A DNA stretch of 64,000 bases, taken from assembly GCF_011927835.1 (NCBI RefSeq), contig NZ_JAATJH010000002.1, positions 310,001 to 374,000 on the forward strand, read 5' to 3'. This stretch comes from Neolewinella antarctica. GTDB taxonomy: Bacteria; Bacteroidota; Bacteroidia; Chitinophagales; Saprospiraceae. This document shows, in pieces, positions 61,594 to 64,000 of the stretch (the stretch's first letter is position 1; the number at the start of each line of letters is the position of its first letter). The notes below the pieces were generated by a model, which worked only from the letters and a program-made list of their open reading frames with translations, did no database searches and was not told where the DNA came from. Made by a program: the position numbers and the translations under genes.

Positions 61594-61611
61594 TCGGGAG
61601 GATCCTCCCGA
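61594..61611. other. Perfect 18-bp palindrome TCGGGAGGATCCTCCCGA
   Basis: Self-complementary without a loop, in the noncoding region between the tandem array and the MITE-like element. It could be a regulator site or the stem of a terminator. Confidence 0.6.
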
Positions 61612-61696
61612 CATCATCAAGTACTTGTCTGGAGTACCTCTCGGAAATTTTATAGAAAGCTGCTGCCCTCAAATTCGGGTGAAATAAGGAAAAAAA

Positions 61697-61817
61697 TTAA
61701 CTGACCTTACGCAGCTCATTCTTTTCCTATCACAAAGGGCACAGAGAACACAAAGAAAAGTTACCCTTTGTGATCTCTGTGGGCTATGTGGTTAAATCTT
61801 TTGCGTAACATCAGTAA
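61697..61817. mobile_element. MITE-like element with CACAAA arms, second copy
   Basis: Ends CTGACCTTACGCA and TGCGTAACATCAG are the same pair as in the element at 48152 but in swapped order, so the element is inverted. The core CACAAAGGGCACAGAGAACA pairs with CTTTGTGATCTCTGTGGG. The element is 121 bp and has no coding frame. Confidence 0.72.
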
Positions 61818-62019
61818 CTAAATCTCTTTGTCCAGCAATATCGTAGGAGTATATGCGGAGTAGCCAGTCCGATTAATAGTTACTCGTTACTATAGTGTAC
61901 GTTATTTGAATAGTAGGCTTTTAAATCATTATTTAATTATCAATGTACCCCATAGGTGGGTCATGTCCCAGCGAATTGCCCCTTCTTAGAAGTGGGTTTG
62001 TTGGCCTCGCGTCCTGATT

Positions 62020-64000
62020 TTACCCCCGCGAATAACGCAAAGAAACCATCTCGGTCTCTCCACCATCCCGTGGCAGCAAAACACAAAACAACCGCGCCAC
62101 GCCACTGGCCGTAACCGCCGGAATACTCCCCCCGTCCGCCAGCGCGTAGTCCCCCGCCACGAAATCCCACGAGAAATCTTGTGGTGCCAGTCCCATTTTA
62201 TCCAGTGTTCGGAGGAGCTGCGCTTCGTTCTCTAACCAGGCTCGTTGCTGCGCTTCCGCAGTGGGTTCGGTGGCGGCATCCTGCTCGGGGTAAACGCGCG
62301 TCCACTTGACGGGCACATTAAATTGATATAAATGCGGCGCCAATTCAGCGGAAAAACGGCTATTGTCCAGCGCCTCGTCCCAGTCCACCCGTTTCTCGGG
62401 GTGCTGGCGACGGAAACGCGTAGCCATCACCTCCGGCAGCGGATAATCCCCGAGCGGGCGGGCACGGTAGACGAAATCGGCGTATTGCCGCTCCATGCCG
62501 TGAATGCCTTTGCGAAATAAGGTGAAATCCTCGCTCGCCGAAACGATGGGGTAGCGGTGGCCCCGCCCGGCAAAAGCACGGCTGAATTCTAGCAGTAGCG
62601 CGGTATCGCGGCCGACGCTGCAACCGTGGATGATAATTTCGGTCGTTTCGTTAACGACGTTGCGACCCAGCTGACCCGCCGGTTGCCAGGCGGCGAGTTG
62701 GGCACTCGTGACGCGTGGTTCAGCGCTGTTCATTGCCAACTTCGTCGCGAGGCCGGTCCACTGGTTGCCGTGCGCCACAATATGTATCTTTTCCCATGCA
62801 CCCTGCACTCCCGATAGTGATCGGGACCGCGCCAAAAAATTGTGCACTTCGGCGAGGCTCCGAAAGTCCGTGATCACCCGTTCGCCCGCCTCCTCCGGGT
62901 GCCAGCGGAAGTACTCGGCGGCGCGGGTATAGTAAGCGTTAGTGCCCTCGTCTTCGCCCAGGATGAATGTGATATTCCGCTCGCGGGCATCACCCTCCGC
63001 CTGAATTTTTGCCACCTGAATATTCCCCTGGGCGCGGTCGCAGGATGCCGTGAAGAGGGGCAAGGAGCAAAGAAGTACGAGCCCCAGCAAATCACGCGGC
63101 CCCCCGAAACCCGTGAAATCCGGCCAACCCTTCCGCCGTACGATGCGGTATCCGATCAGGAATAAAATCAACCCACCGAGGGCAAAAATGCTCCAGTGCC
63201 AGCGTACCTCCGTAGTCGGCAAACCGGCCACGCCCAGCACTCCGAGGTCAAACCCGACCGCCGTAGCCGCCACGTTCTGCGGCAGCGGCAAGGGTTGCTT
63301 GACCGTCTCCAGCGGAGCGTTCGGATCAGCCACAATGATCTCCTCCACCGCCACGAAACTGGTGTACTGGGTTAGTAAATTGTAGTCCAGACCAAGCTGC
63401 GTAACCTCTTCGATCAGGGTGGAATCCGATCCGTAAGTCAGGTCGTTGTAATCATCCAGGCGGCGGATCCGTTCCCGCGCCCAGAGTTGGCCGAGGGCGG
63501 CGTGGCGCTCACTGTTCTTGGCGTCCTTCAAGTTATACGTAAAGGTCTGCTTGCGATAGTTTGCCTCGTCGGTATTCGTGGTGCTTTGCAGACCCGTTGG
63601 CCCGCCCGTCCCTGCCAAACCGGTGTATCCGCCGTAACCCGTTAAGGTCATCTTACCCTTCGCCTTGCCCCGGTACTTCCCGAAAACGACCAGCGGCCGC
63701 TCGCGCGACACGTCGGGGATACTAATGGGTTCCACGTCGTACGCGTCGAATTTATCCCCAAAATCCAGACTCAATTCCGTCAGGACGGGCTCACTGATGT
63801 ACCGCTGAAAACGACTGGCCTCCGCCTCCGCGTCACTGGGGTCGAGTACGTAGGCCGGGCGCCCCTGCCCCACGCGCGCCATACCGTCGATCAGGTGGCT
63901 GTTCACGCCGGAGCCGATGCCGAAACTGTAGACGTTGGCCTGATTAAGGTTATTCCGGATCAGGTCGAACGCTTCCGGCTCCACGCTCACGTAACCGTCC
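62020..64000 (-). CDS. VIT/vWA-type membrane protein fused to a caspase-like (DUF4347-like) domain, N-terminus outside window
   Basis: At least 659 residues are visible and the frame is open to the window edge; the earliest in-window GTG is not a real start. The visible N-terminal part is the end of a vWA domain (DGYVSVEPEAFDLIRNNLNQ, YSFGIGSGVNSHLIDGMA) as in VIT/vWA proteins. After a linker two hydrophobic segments follow (HWSIFALGGLILFLIGYRIV and DLLGLVLLCSLPLFTASC). The C-terminal part has IHIVAHGNQW (His codon 62772-62770) and TEIIIHGCSVGRD (Cys codon 62622-62620), the His-Gly and Gly-Cys blocks of clan CD peptidases, most like DUF4347. The second hydrophobic segment ends in a lipobox-like Cys, so the C-terminal part may derive from a separate lipoprotein. 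Substrate unknown. Confidence 0.72.
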   Translation of the reverse strand, partial: DGYVSVEPEAFDLIRNNLNQANVYSFGIGSGVNSHLIDGMARVGQGRPAYVLDPSDAEAEASRFQRYISEPVLTELSLDFGDKFDAYDVEPISIPDVSRERPLVVFGKYRGKAKGKMTLTGYGGYTGLAGTGGPTGLQSTTNTDEANYRKQTFTYNLKDAKNSERHAALGQLWARERIRRLDDYNDLTYGSDSTLIEEVTQLGLDYNLLTQYTSFVAVEEIIVADPNAPLETVKQPLPLPQNVAATAVGFDLGVLGVAGLPTTEVRWHWSIFALGGLILFLIGYRIVRRKGWPDFTGFGGPRDLLGLVLLCSLPLFTASCDRAQGNIQVAKIQAEGDARERNITFILGEDEGTNAYYTRAAEYFRWHPEEAGERVITDFRSLAEVHNFLARSRSLSGVQGAWEKIHIVAHGNQWTGLATKLAMNSAEPRVTSAQLAAWQPAGQLGRNVVNETTEIIIHGCSVGRDTALLLEFSRAFAGRGHRYPIVSASEDFTLFRKGIHGMERQYADFVYRARPLGDYPLPEVMATRFRRQHPEKRVDWDEALDNSRFSAELAPHLYQFNVPVKWTRVYPEQDAATEPTAEAQQRAWLENEAQLLRTLDKMGLAPQDFSWDFVAGDYALADGGSIPAVTASGVARLFCVLLPRDGGETEMVSLRYSRG
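62801..62833 (-). repeat. GC-rich dispersed repeat, copy 13, split by a hairpin (inside the caspase-like gene)
   Basis: Minus strand: GGCGCGG, then hairpin TCCCGATCACTATCGGGA, then GTGCAGGG. Translated in frame as ARSRSLSGVQGA, a loop just before the His-Gly strand. Confidence 0.75.

Noticed and set aside
60687-62019. RNA gene (tRNA, tmRNA or similar) in the large noncoding region
   Set aside because: No cloverleaf, CCA end or known RNA motif was seen; the region is explained by tandem repeats, a palindrome and a MITE-like element.

Overview
The window looks like chromosomal DNA from a member of the Bacteroidota, most likely the Lewinella/Saprospiria side of the phylum. The evidence is: gliding-type type IX secretion (T9SS) C-terminal sorting domains on large surface proteins; a TonB-dependent receptor paired with a DUF4249 lipoprotein; malectin, kelch and putative-Ig extracellular proteins; promoter elements of the Bacteroidota TAnnTTTG type, often only a few bases before the ATG; and a moderately high GC content judged by eye. 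No rRNA, tRNA, CRISPR array or intact transposase was seen.

Layout. 1-2799: the end of an outer-membrane barrel gene, a previously easy-to-miss 40-residue membrane peptide, and a CPH-type copper ATPase overlapping it by ATGA. 2945-3949: an endonuclease/exonuclease/phosphatase protein. 4463-10332: an assimilatory sulfate reduction block (sulfite reductase, uroporphyrinogen methyltransferase, siroheme synthase, APS/PAPS reductase, ferredoxin-NADP reductase) that makes both the enzyme and its siroheme cofactor. 10425-18540: small housekeeping and accessory genes (Uma2, O-methyltransferase, TlpA, coiled-coil membrane protein, DinB/YfiT, a T9SS secreted protein, a DASS anion transporter). 18697-21957: a DUF4249/TonB receptor pair, visibly more AT-rich. 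22621-27817: alpha/beta hydrolase, a trypsin-like protease fusion, a membrane-anchored MutS-like ATPase, and galE. 27996-46246: a long minus-strand exopolysaccharide locus (Wza-like exporter, Wzc-like kinase, flippase, polymerase, four glycosyltransferases, deacetylase, formyltransferase, AsnB, WecB, DUF354, Gfo/Idh and an aldo/keto-reductase-like protein). 46703-48158: yicC and gmk. 48707-60605: two giant secreted proteins, one opening with a cohesin-like domain and carrying a T9SS signal, the other closing with a dockerin. 62020-end: a partial VIT/vWA protein fused to a caspase-like (DUF4347-like) domain.

The most unusual feature is the density of small repeats. A GC-rich 18-mer (consensus GGCGCGGWCGCGGGTGCA) occurs 13 times in 64 kb, five copies exact, six with one mismatch and two split by a hairpin. 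Seven copies lie inside genes and are translated in several different reading frames and both orientations, which argues for a DNA-level element tolerated as in-frame peptide insertions, comparable in concept to Rickettsia palindromic elements. Alongside it are: two kinds of MITE-like inverted-repeat elements (one with a 9-bp direct repeat at its ends), a ~170-bp tandem array upstream of the dockerin gene, heptanucleotide arrays just upstream of three genes, paired long hairpins, and a duplicated terminator module. All repeat relationships were found by reading the sequence; no database search was possible.
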